NCBI GenBank assembly: GCA_013003535.1
Contig: JABDIY010000049.1
Location: 1 to 64,000, forward strand
Direction of reading: 5' to 3'
DNA from: Acidimicrobiales bacterium
GTDB lineage: Bacteria > Actinomycetota > Acidimicrobiia > Acidimicrobiales > SZUA-35
DNA: 64,000 nucleotides
The position numbers and the translations under genes were made by a program. Below are positions 40,924 to 49,133 of this stretch, in pieces. The notes under the pieces were generated by a model that did not search any database, was not told the DNA's origin, and was given only the letters and a program-made list of their open reading frames with translations. Position 1 is the first letter of the stretch; each line of letters opens with the position of its first letter.

Positions 40924-43371
40924 CTAGCGGCCTTCGACCTCGGCGACGATCTTGACGGTTTTGGCGATCACGTCTGGTGTGACACTGATGGAATCAATCC
41001 CTTCCTGCACCAAGAACTCTGCGAAGTCCGGGTAGTCGGATGGAGCCTGACCACAGATCCCGACCTTGCGACCGTGGGTTCTGGCAACGGCGATCACCAT
41101 GGCGCAGGCTCGCTTGACGGCGGCGCTTCGCTCGTCAAAGAGCTGGGCTACAGACTCGGAGTCTCGGTCCACCCCCAACGTCAATTGCGTCAAATCGTTC
41201 GATCCGATAGAGAAGCCATCGAAAATCGCGGCGAACTCCTCGGCCTCCAGAACATTGGACGGGATCTCCGCCATCACGTAGATCTCCAAGCCGTTTACTC
41301 CCTGCACGAGACCATTTTCCGCCATGACCGCCACGACCTTGCGGCCCTCCTCCGGTGTTCGACAGAACGGAATCATGACCTTGAGGTTGGTGAGGCCAAA
41401 TTGCTCCCGCACTCGACGGACGGCCTTGATCTCCAATTCGAAACCGTCGCGGTAGTCGGGGTGGTAGTAACGGCTGGCGCCCCGCCAGCCCAGCATCGGG
41501 TTGGGCTCTTTCGGTTCGAAGACCTCACCCCCGAGAAGATGGGCGTACTCGTTGGTCTTGAAGTCACTGAAACGCAGGATCACGGGACGGGGCCAGAATG
41601 CTGCCGCGAGCGTTCCAACGCCAAGCGCCACCTTGTCTACGAGAAATTCCGTGGGGTCGTCGTAGCCAACGGTTGCCTGCTCCACCAGCACCCGGTCCTC
41701 CGGGCTGAGCATCTCTGGTCGGGTCAGGGCCAACGGATGAACCCCAACGTGGCTGGCGAAGATGAACTCCATGCGGGCCAGGCCAATGCCGCGACTCGGG
41801 AGCATGGCAGTCTTGTAGGCCAGGCTGGGATCCCCCAGGTTGACCATCACATCGGTTCGAGTAGAGGGCAGGTTGGCCGCATCCACCTCCTCCACACTGA
41901 AGTCCAGCACTCCGTCATAGACGTACCCGGCCTCACCTTCTGCGCACGAGACGGTGACGCTGGTGCCGGAGGGAACCGCATGAATGGCGCCCTGAGCTCC
42001 AACGATCGCCGGGATCCCCAGCTCTCGGGCAATGATGGCGGCGTGGGACGTTCGCCCGCCTCGCTCGGTGATCAACCCGCCGGCGCGCTTGAGTATCGGC
42101 TCCCAGTCGGGATCGGTGATCTCGGTGACGAGGATCTCTCCTTCCTTGAGCCGGTTCATGTCTTTGGGGTCGGCAATGGTTCGAGCGACGCCGGTGGTGA
42201 TTGAGTCGCCGATCGCAAGACCGGTCGCCAACACAGCACCTCGCTCGTCCATCCGAAAGACCCGCATCACTTGTGCAGCAGTCTTTCGACTATGAACCGT
42301 CTCAGGCCGGGCTTGCACGATGAAGAGTTCCCCGGTTCGCCCATCCTTGGCCCACTCGATGTCCATCGGGGTTGGGGTTCCCCGTACATTGGAGTAGTAC
42401 TCCTCGATCGCCACCGACCATCGGGCGAGGCTGAGGACTTCGTCGTCAGCGAGGCAGAGCCGCTCCCTGTCCACCGCCGGGGTCCGCTCATTGACCACCT
42501 TGTTGGCTTGGTCGTCATAGACCATGCGAAGTTCTTTGGGTCCGACGGTCTTGCCAACAAGCGGCACGAATCCATCCCGAAGCCGGGGTTTGTGTACATA
42601 GAAGCCGTCCGGGATCACTCGGCCTTGAACGATGTTCTCCCCGAAACCCCATGCTCCGGTGAGATACACAACGTCCCGAAAGCCCGAGTCAGTGTCCAGC
42701 GTGAAGATCACGCCACTCGAGGCCAAGTCCGAGCGGACCATCCGTTGGATGCCGGCGGAGAGGGCAATCTCCTCTTCACCGATTCTCATATGCCGCCGAT
42801 AGCTCACCGCCCGGGCGGTGTAGAGACTGGCGAAACACCGCCGGACGGCGTCCATCACCTCGTCTTCCCCGTGGATCATCAGGAAGGTCTCTTGCTGACC
42901 GGCGAATGAGGCCTCGGGCAAATCCTCGGCCGTGGCACTCGATCGCACGGCCACCTCAACATTGGCAATCCCCGCTTGGCGCGACAACGATCGATAGGCC
43001 TCGATGAGCTCTACCACCAGTTCGGCAGGAAGGTCACTTCCCAGGATCAAGGACCGAATCTCTCTGGTTCGACGGGCCAGATCGTCCACGTCTTCGCCAT
43101 TCCAACCCCCGAGGATTCCTTCGATCCGCTGGTTGAGATCATTCCGGGAAAGGAACTCCGAGAATGCTTCCGCAGTTGTTGCGAAACCGTTGGGCACTCG
43201 AACCCCGGCATCGCTGAGGTTCCGGTACATTTCGCCGAGCGATGCGTTCTTCCCACCGACAGACGCCACGTCGTCAATGGTGATCTGGTCGAACCAGGCC
43301 ACACGCGCTTTGTGCCGATCGTCTGCGGATCGGGAAGAATGTGTTGTTGGAGAAACGACGGTTTGAGACAT
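40924..43371 (-). CDS. ppsA: Phosphoenolpyruvate synthase
   Basis: 815 residues. The N-terminal pyruvate/ATP-binding domain begins ...GGKNASLGEM; the phospho-histidine domain contains GGRTSHAAIIARELG near residue 440; the C-terminal TIM-barrel PEP-binding domain contains NEYAHLLGG and GSNDLTQLTLGVDRDS. It makes PEP from pyruvate and ATP, feeding gluconeogenesis. Length and domain order match E. coli PpsA. No operon partner is visible. Confidence 0.95.
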   Translation of the reverse strand: MSQTVVSPTTHSSRSADDRHKARVAWFDQITIDDVASVGGKNASLGEMYRNLSDAGVRVPNGFATTAEAFSEFLSRNDLNQRIEGILGGWNGEDVDDLARRTREIRSLILGSDLPAELVVELIEAYRSLSRQAGIANVEVAVRSSATAEDLPEASFAGQQETFLMIHGEDEVMDAVRRCFASLYTARAVSYRRHMRIGEEEIALSAGIQRMVRSDLASSGVIFTLDTDSGFRDVVYLTGAWGFGENIVQGRVIPDGFYVHKPRLRDGFVPLVGKTVGPKELRMVYDDQANKVVNERTPAVDRERLCLADDEVLSLARWSVAIEEYYSNVRGTPTPMDIEWAKDGRTGELFIVQARPETVHSRKTAAQVMRVFRMDERGAVLATGLAIGDSITTGVARTIADPKDMNRLKEGEILVTEITDPDWEPILKRAGGLITERGGRTSHAAIIARELGIPAIVGAQGAIHAVPSGTSVTVSCAEGEAGYVYDGVLDFSVEEVDAANLPSTRTDVMVNLGDPSLAYKTAMLPSRGIGLARMEFIFASHVGVHPLALTRPEMLSPEDRVLVEQATVGYDDPTEFLVDKVALGVGTLAAAFWPRPVILRFSDFKTNEYAHLLGGEVFEPKEPNPMLGWRGASRYYHPDYRDGFELEIKAVRRVREQFGLTNLKVMIPFCRTPEEGRKVVAVMAENGLVQGVNGLEIYVMAEIPSNVLEAEEFAAIFDGFSIGSNDLTQLTLGVDRDSESVAQLFDERSAAVKRACAMVIAVARTHGRKVGICGQAPSDYPDFAEFLVQEGIDSISVTPDVIAKTVKIVAEVEGR

Positions 43372-43605
43372 TGTTTGGGACCTCTCGAAGAGTCATTTTG
43401 ACAAGAAACGAGGCGCCAACACTTGGTGCAACGCCACCTTGGGGGCGTCAGCGCCGCTCTTAGTCATCCACAACAACACGACAGTGTGCAGAGGCGGAGG
43501 TCCTTCCAAGTCCAACACCGTCCGAACGCTCCAGGGCCTTTGGTCCTTCTTGTTCGAGGACTTCTGGCCCTAGTCGTGTCGCCCGATTCAAGTGACGCTG
43601 ATCAC

Positions 43606-44373
43606 ATGAACCTCAATGACCAGGATCACCGTCGCCATGAGGCATGGGGACCGGTACTTGTCGTGCGGTTCGTATGGACAATTGTTTCGATATTCGTGGT
43701 GGAGAGCCTGATCGTCGGGATTGCCGCATTGCCCACAGTGGCCTTCTTCGAATGGCACGCATCCTTGGATCTGTCACCCCGGTGGCTGAAGGTCATGATC
43801 GTGTCCATGTCGCTGATTCCCGCCTATGTCATCTTCTCGATCATCCTGATGGCAGCGTCCGCACTCGCGATGCGATTGCTTAGATGGCGACCCCCTCGCC
43901 ACGGCGACCTGCGAATCTCCTTGCTCGAACCGGAACTGTGTAACTGGGGGCGCTACATGATCTCCACCTACGTAGTGCGAACCCTGGTGGGGCCCTTCAC
44001 GCAGGCCACGTTGGTGTGGACGTGGTACATGCGGATGAACGGAGCGAAGGTTGGGCACCGGGTCTGGGTGAACAGTCTCGGCGTCACCGATCACTGCAAT
44101 ATCGAGCTCGGCGACGGTGTGGTAATCGGAGCGGGGGTGCACATGTCCGGACACACCGTCGAAAACGGGGTTGTCAAGATCGCTCCCGTTCACGTTGGGT
44201 CAGGTAGCACAATCGGGATCAACAGCCACGTACAGATCGGTGTGCATATCGGCGATCGATGCCAAATTGGTTCGATGTCGCTGGTTCCCAAGTTCACCCG
44301 ACTCGAAGGGCCGGGAACCTGGGCCGGTTTGCCGGTCCGTCGAGTCGACACCAACAAAACGCCGGTGTCATGA
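43606..44373 (+). CDS. Membrane-anchored hexapeptide-repeat (LbH) acyltransferase-like protein
   Basis: 255 residues from ATG 43606; a longer frame to 43423 is possible. There are two hydrophobic helices near residues 18-40 and 60-92, then a left-handed beta-helix of hexapeptide repeats (GDGVVIGAGVHMSGHTVENG, VGSGSTIGINSHVQIGVHIGD). The layout of paired helices plus LbH resembles the terminal domains found at the end of some NRPS-like proteins. Its stop overlaps the next start (ATGA), suggesting a shared job with the downstream hydrolase, perhaps in lipid or envelope acylation. Confidence 0.68.
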   Translation: MNLNDQDHRRHEAWGPVLVVRFVWTIVSIFVVESLIVGIAALPTVAFFEWHASLDLSPRWLKVMIVSMSLIPAYVIFSIILMAASALAMRLLRWRPPRHGDLRISLLEPELCNWGRYMISTYVVRTLVGPFTQATLVWTWYMRMNGAKVGHRVWVNSLGVTDHCNIELGDGVVIGAGVHMSGHTVENGVVKIAPVHVGSGSTIGINSHVQIGVHIGDRCQIGSMSLVPKFTRLEGPGTWAGLPVRRVDTNKTPVS

Positions 44374-45128
44374 AACGGCATCTCAGCGACCTGACCGATG
44401 GTGAAACGATCATCCTTGTCCCCGGTCTGGACGGCACTGCCCTGTTGTTCTACCGCCAAATCCCGCTGCTGGCTGAGCGCTTCAACGTGGTCGCTTTCCC
44501 GTTGCCCGATGACAGCACTGCAACGATGGAATCGCTGGTCGCCGATCTGGCTGCCCTCATTGAAGAAGTGGCCCCGCACGGTGCGGTGCTGCTCGGTGAA
44601 TCCTTCGGTGGCGCCTTGTCCATGAGTACAGCTTTGGCAAGACCGGATTTGGTTACGGGCTTGGTGATCGTGAACTCCTTTCCCTGGTTGCACGACCGAC
44701 TCCAGCTGAACGTTGGTCGGCTCCTCATGAAGGTGGTCCCGTGGGCGGCGATGCCCTTCATCCGACGCGGCACTGAATCGCGAATTCACAGTGCCCACAC
44801 CAATGCCGAAGACCTGAGAGAGTTTCATGAGCGGATGCTGCATATTGGTCGAGATGGGTATCGCCGTCGCCTGACGATCCTCCGCAGCTACGACATCCGA
44901 AGACGCCTCCAGGACATCAGCGTTCCGACGCTACTTCTCGCTGGCGACGAAGACCGGCTCCTCCCGTCAGCCAAATGGGCGAGGTATATGCACCAGCGCA
45001 TCCCTAATGCCCGCCTCACGATCCTTCCCGGATATGGACACGTCTGTCTCACGACCCACGATCTAGATCTGCGCCAGCATGTGTTGCCATGGTGGGAATC
45101 TCGCAAAAGCGACAGATCCGAGGCCTAG
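44370..45128 (+). CDS. Alpha/beta-hydrolase fold protein
   Basis: 252 residues from ATG 44370, whose ATGA overlaps the stop of the acyltransferase-like gene. The oxyanion segment LVPGLDGTALLFY near residue 20, nucleophile elbow GESFGG near residue 79, and a late aspartate/histidine pair (LLAGDEDRLLP, GYGHVCLTTHD) show a serine hydrolase. Substrate unknown; the tight coupling suggests it acts with the upstream LbH protein. Confidence 0.82.
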   Translation: MKRHLSDLTDGETIILVPGLDGTALLFYRQIPLLAERFNVVAFPLPDDSTATMESLVADLAALIEEVAPHGAVLLGESFGGALSMSTALARPDLVTGLVIVNSFPWLHDRLQLNVGRLLMKVVPWAAMPFIRRGTESRIHSAHTNAEDLREFHERMLHIGRDGYRRRLTILRSYDIRRRLQDISVPTLLLAGDEDRLLPSAKWARYMHQRIPNARLTILPGYGHVCLTTHDLDLRQHVLPWWESRKSDRSEA

Positions 45129-45191
45129 CACGCCGACGAACCGAATCTTGGTACCGCTGTTCAGCGTGCCGAATTCCGAATAACGTGGGCT

Positions 45192-45620
45192 ATGGCCACG
45201 ATTCCCTCACCCGCCCAAACACTGCTCGGTTCCGACGCAGTGGCGCACGTTTGGACTACCAACCCCGACGGATCACCGCAGGTTTCGGTGGTCTGGGTAA
45301 TCGCCCAGGAAGACGAAATCGTGTTTGGCTGTGACGGGGACAGCGTGAAGGCAAGAAATCTGGCTACTGACCCTTCGATCCTTCTGTCGATCGAAGATAC
45401 CGAACGCAACGAACGGGGCTTCCAACGGCATCTTGTGATCCGTGGCAAAGCGAGGATCGAACCCGGGCCGGACCCCGAGCTCATGGACAAGTTGGCCGTG
45501 AAATACACCGGTCTCAAACGTCATCCATTGGCCATGCGGGATTCGCCATCAGCGCTCATTGTGCGGGTGACCATTGATCGAATCAGCGGTGTTGGACCAT
45601 GGATCGACGAGTCCGATTGA
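45192..45620 (+). CDS. PPOX-class F420-dependent or flavin split-barrel protein
   Basis: 142 residues with the actinobacterial PPOX-class signature: HVWTTNPDGSPQVSVVWVIAQEDEIVFGCDGDSVKARNLATDPSILLSIED and HLVIRGKARIEPGP. Such proteins use F420 or flavin to reduce small substrates. No pathway can be assigned. It stands alone between the hydrolase and the DUF4272 gene. Confidence 0.82.
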   Translation: MATIPSPAQTLLGSDAVAHVWTTNPDGSPQVSVVWVIAQEDEIVFGCDGDSVKARNLATDPSILLSIEDTERNERGFQRHLVIRGKARIEPGPDPELMDKLAVKYTGLKRHPLAMRDSPSALIVRVTIDRISGVGPWIDESD

Positions 45621-45645
45621 GGTCACTACTGGCTCAACTCTCAAC

Positions 45646-46662
45646 TTAGGTTGTGAGCAGCCGGTTATCCCACGCCGTGGCGGTGTCAACCAGCCACTCG
45701 AGAGCGTTACGGCGTTCCATCACCACACCGGGCTGGACGCCCGGGAGGGATTCCTGACCGTTGAGTTCTCGATCTCGGATCGCCCAGTGCAGCCGGTACA
45801 TCAGGTCGACCTCGTCGAGCAGTTCGGACACTGGTCGGAGATGCCCTGCCAAGTCAAGTGAATCGAAGTCGGCGCTCAACACCAGATCGGTAATCGCAGG
45901 CACGTCGCAGACTTGTTGAGGGAACTCGAGGTGGTCGATGAGGCCTACCGCCCATAGCAGTACCGGGACACACTCATAACGCCAAAGTGCGTTCACCAAA
46001 TCCTGCTGTGGCGGCGCATCGTGGGCGAGGAACGCTTCTTCTTTTGTCGTTAGCCCAGAAAACGCCCGCGGAAGGTGGCCTCGCAGCTGCTGCACCGAAA
46101 TCGGGTTCCCCTCGGAAAGGGACTCGGCTCGCACGGCCACAACCAGGAGCGAGCACAGCCGATCGATGACGTCGCTGACCGCTTGCGGGACCACCTCAGG
46201 ATCGGGAGCGATCACCGGCAGTCCTCGGTTCACGGGGATCTCAGCCAGTTCGAGGCTGGCGGTGGTGCGCTGCTTTCGTTCCTCGCCGTGGGGGAACTGC
46301 GGGACAAAAGCATCGGGATCCGGACCGGGCAGATGGGGGTCAAACAGCACTCGGAAGTTCGGATCACGGAGTGATGAGTCCGGGAAGAAGAGAAGTGCGT
46401 TGGCGGCCAGTGCCCAGTCGGTCACAGCTGCAAAGTTTTCTTCTCCAGTTTCAAATGCGGTGTGGGTTCGGACCCGCTGAACGTGATCCACGATGGCGAC
46501 GGTGAGGTCGTCCGGCTCGACGCCCGGCTCCTCTACATAACCCTGCAAACCCCTCAAATGCTCCCGCAGCTCGGGGTCACGCCAGTCCCGGTAGGCCCGG
46601 GGCGTGTGAGGAAATTCGAGAGGCGGTGGAGCCGTATGCGTTGCGTACGCATTGATCAGCAC
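45646..46662 (-). CDS. DUF4272-domain protein
   Basis: 338 residues. The central and C-terminal part resembles DUF4272: LTTKEEAFLAHDAPPQQDLVNALWRYECVPVLLWAVGLIDHLEFPQQVCD. The function of this family is unknown; it has no membrane segments or catalytic motifs that I recognise. It lies downstream of hypE on the same strand but with a 45-base gap, so it may or may not belong to that operon. Confidence 0.62.
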   Translation of the reverse strand: MLINAYATHTAPPPLEFPHTPRAYRDWRDPELREHLRGLQGYVEEPGVEPDDLTVAIVDHVQRVRTHTAFETGEENFAAVTDWALAANALLFFPDSSLRDPNFRVLFDPHLPGPDPDAFVPQFPHGEERKQRTTASLELAEIPVNRGLPVIAPDPEVVPQAVSDVIDRLCSLLVVAVRAESLSEGNPISVQQLRGHLPRAFSGLTTKEEAFLAHDAPPQQDLVNALWRYECVPVLLWAVGLIDHLEFPQQVCDVPAITDLVLSADFDSLDLAGHLRPVSELLDEVDLMYRLHWAIRDRELNGQESLPGVQPGVVMERRNALEWLVDTATAWDNRLLTT

Positions 46663-46706
46663 AAATCGAGACTAATTGCTGCAACCAGCCGCCGACGGTA
46701 CCGGGC

Positions 46707-47762
46707 CTAACAGATTCGCGGGAGCACCTCACCTAGTGGGAGATCCACAACGCGGGTAGCCCCAAAAGCAGTCTTCGCCACCACTACGCCGGGGTGGTTC
46801 TCGGTGATGGATCCGATAACCACAGCGCCGGTGCCATCTGGGTGAGCCCGCATGACGGCCAGCACCTCCTCGGCTGCTTGGGGTGGAACGATCGCGATCA
46901 GTTTTCCCTCGTTTGCGATAGTCATCGGGTCGAGCCCGAGGAACGAGCAGGCGGCGGCCACTTCGCCCGGAACCGGAAGGAGAGAATCGGTGTAGCTGAT
47001 CCCCACCCGGGCGGCAGATGCGATTTCACACAACGAAGCAGCGACGCCTCCCCTGGTGGGGTCGCGCAGCACGTGAATATCAGGGCAAACCCTGAGCATC
47101 TCCGCCACCAGTCCGTTCAACGAAGCTGAATCCGATTCAACGCCAGTGCCGAATTCAATTCCTTCCCGTTGGGATAGAACCGCAATGCCGTGGACGCCAA
47201 TATCACCGCTGATGATCAAAATGTCGCCCGGGGTTGCCCGGTCCGGCCGAACATCAATCCCCTCCGGGACCAGCCCGATCCCTGCGGTGTTGATGAAGAG
47301 TTGATCGGCAGCACCCTTGTTGACAACCTTGGTATCGCCAGTCACCACGGTGGTGCCGGCCATTCGAGCCGCCTCAGCCATTTCGTCCACGACCCGACCG
47401 AGGACAGCCATCTCCAGCCCTTCCTCGAGGATGAAACCACAGCTGAGTCCCAGCGGTTGCGCTCCGCTCATAGCGAGATCATTGACGGTGCCGTTTACTG
47501 CGAGATCGCCAATCGACCCACCGGGGAAAAACAATGGACGCACCACATAGGAGTCGGTGGAAAACGCCAGCCGCCCCGGAGGCGGTGCAAGAACGGCCGA
47601 GTCACGTAGTTCCTCGCCCGACCCAAAGGCGCGAATGAACATATGCTCAACCAGTTCGGCTGACAGCTGGCCTCCCCCGCCGTGACCGAGGACGATTCGG
47701 TCATAGTCCCGCAGCGGAATCGGGCAAGTCCAGCCGGAGAAGTCTGGCGGTGAAGTACCCAT
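46707..47762 (-). CDS. hypE: Hydrogenase maturation protein HypE (carbamoyl dehydratase)
   Basis: 351 residues from ATG 47760-47762. Start chosen because it lies four bases past the hypD stop; an upstream ATG would overlap it. HypE turns carbamoyl groups received from HypF into the cyanide ligands of the NiFe cluster. The ATP-grasp-like PurM fold is seen (LGHGGGGQLSAELVEHMF, STDSYVVRPLFFPGGSIGDLAVNGTVNDLAMSGA). It ends in the conserved PRIC whose terminal cysteine carries the thiocyanate. Confidence 0.93.
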   Translation of the reverse strand: MGTSPPDFSGWTCPIPLRDYDRIVLGHGGGGQLSAELVEHMFIRAFGSGEELRDSAVLAPPPGRLAFSTDSYVVRPLFFPGGSIGDLAVNGTVNDLAMSGAQPLGLSCGFILEEGLEMAVLGRVVDEMAEAARMAGTTVVTGDTKVVNKGAADQLFINTAGIGLVPEGIDVRPDRATPGDILIISGDIGVHGIAVLSQREGIEFGTGVESDSASLNGLVAEMLRVCPDIHVLRDPTRGGVAASLCEIASAARVGISYTDSLLPVPGEVAAACSFLGLDPMTIANEGKLIAIVPPQAAEEVLAVMRAHPDGTGAVVIGSITENHPGVVVAKTAFGATRVVDLPLGEVLPRIC

Positions 47763-47766
47763 GCGA

Positions 47767-48873
47767 CTACACCCCAACCGGGGTGCCACTCAATCGCCGA
47801 TATTGGTAGTACGCCGCGCAGGCACCTTCGGAAGAAACCATCGTTGCGCCGAGCGGAGTCCGTGGCGAGCACTGCTGACCGAATGCCGCGCATTCATTCG
47901 GTTTGATCAGCCCCTGGAGAACCTCGCCGCTACGACAGATATCCGACTCGGGGGCGTCCACGTGGACCACGTCGAATCGAGCTTCGGCATCGAACTCTCG
48001 GTAGTCGTCCGAAAGACACCAGCCGCTACCTGAGATCTCGCCGATACCTCGCCACTGGCGGTCACAGACGTCAAAGACCTTGCTGACCATTGCTTGGGCC
48101 GGCTGATTACCGCGCTCACTCACCACGCGTTCATAAGCATTCTCCAGCTCGGCCCGGCCGTTTTCGAGTTGGATCACCACCTGGCGTATCCCTTGAAGAA
48201 CATCGAGCGGTTCGAATCCGGTTACCACGATCGGGACTCTGTATTTGGCGACCAACGGTCCGTATTGCCACGTACCCATCACCGAACACACGTGTCCGGC
48301 AGCAAGAAAGCCATCGACCCTACTGGTGGGTGAACGAACGATCGCCTCGATCGCCGGTGGCACCAAGACGTGACTCACCAGAACCGTGAAGTTCTTCAAG
48401 CCCCGCTCTTTGGCGAGGTACACCGCCATGGCGTTGGCCGGAGCCGTGGTCTCGAAGCCGATCGCGAAGAACACGACCTGTTTATGGGGATTTGCCTCCG
48501 CCAGGGCGACCGCATCGAGAGGCGAATACACAACTCGAACGTCTCCGCCTCGGCTTTTCACACCGAAGAGGTCCCGAGCCGAACCGGGCACTCGCAGCAT
48601 GTCGCCAAAGGAACAAAAGATTACATCGGCCTGGCTGGCTATCTCCAATGCTTTGTCGATCATGCCCAGCGGAGTGACACAAACCGGACAGCCCGGTCCA
48701 TGGATCAGCTCCACCTCGTTCGGTAGTAGCTGGTCGATTCCGTTCCTGATGATGGCGTGGGTCTGCCCGCCACACACCTCCATGACGGCCCACTTCTGTG
48801 TTGTGATCCGCTGAATCTCAGCGAACAGCCGTCGCGCCAGCACAGGATCACTGAATTCATCCAGATACTTCAC
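47767..48873 (-). CDS. hypD: Hydrogenase maturation protein HypD
   Basis: 368 residues. HypD assembles the Fe(CN)2CO moiety with HypC. Signatures: [13 protein letters not shown] near residue 35, GPGCPVC near 60, [20 protein letters not shown] near 138, and the C-terminal CxxC-rich region [26 protein letters not shown] that holds an iron-sulfur cluster. The start overlaps the hypC stop by four bases. Confidence 0.94.
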   Translation of the reverse strand: MKYLDEFSDPVLARRLFAEIQRITTQKWAVMEVCGGQTHAIIRNGIDQLLPNEVELIHGPGCPVCVTPLGMIDKALEIASQADVIFCSFGDMLRVPGSARDLFGVKSRGGDVRVVYSPLDAVALAEANPHKQVVFFAIGFETTAPANAMAVYLAKERGLKNFTVLVSHVLVPPAIEAIVRSPTSRVDGFLAAGHVCSVMGTWQYGPLVAKYRVPIVVTGFEPLDVLQGIRQVVIQLENGRAELENAYERVVSERGNQPAQAMVSKVFDVCDRQWRGIGEISGSGWCLSDDYREFDAEARFDVVHVDAPESDICRSGEVLQGLIKPNECAAFGQQCSPRTPLGATMVSSEGACAAYYQYRRLSGTPVGV

Positions 48874-49133
48874 TGCGCCGGGTCTCCCGACGCATCCAGC
48901 TCACGTTGCAGAGTCCCGAGCTGGCGAAACATTTTCAGCGTTTCCTTGGCGGCGTTCTCATCAACCTTCGAGATAGCGAAACCAACGTGCACGATCGCGT
49001 AATCGCCGACCTGCATTTCGGGAAGGTAGGCGAGACAAATTTCCTTGCGAATTCCGTCGAAGTCGATGGTGGCCATTGGGGTCCCGCGTTCCAAGCGCAC
49101 CTCCACGATTTGGCCTGGTACGGCTAGACACAT
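48870..49133 (-). CDS. hypC: Hydrogenase maturation chaperone HypC
   Basis: 87 residues from ATG 49131-49133, beginning [12 protein letters not shown], the conserved HypC N terminus whose Cys2 binds iron. The rest ([23 protein letters not shown]) is the HypC OB-fold. The start is inside the last codons of hypF (10-base overlap) and it ends four bases into hypD, so the genes are translationally coupled. Confidence 0.95.
   Translation of the reverse strand: MCLAVPGQIVEVRLERGTPMATIDFDGIRKEICLAYLPEMQVGDYAIVHVGFAISKVDENAAKETLKMFRQLGTLQRELDASGDPAQ

Noticed and set aside
41074-42204. 376-codon plus-strand frame inside ppsA
   Set aside because: Antisense to a conserved PEP synthase gene; no homologous features.
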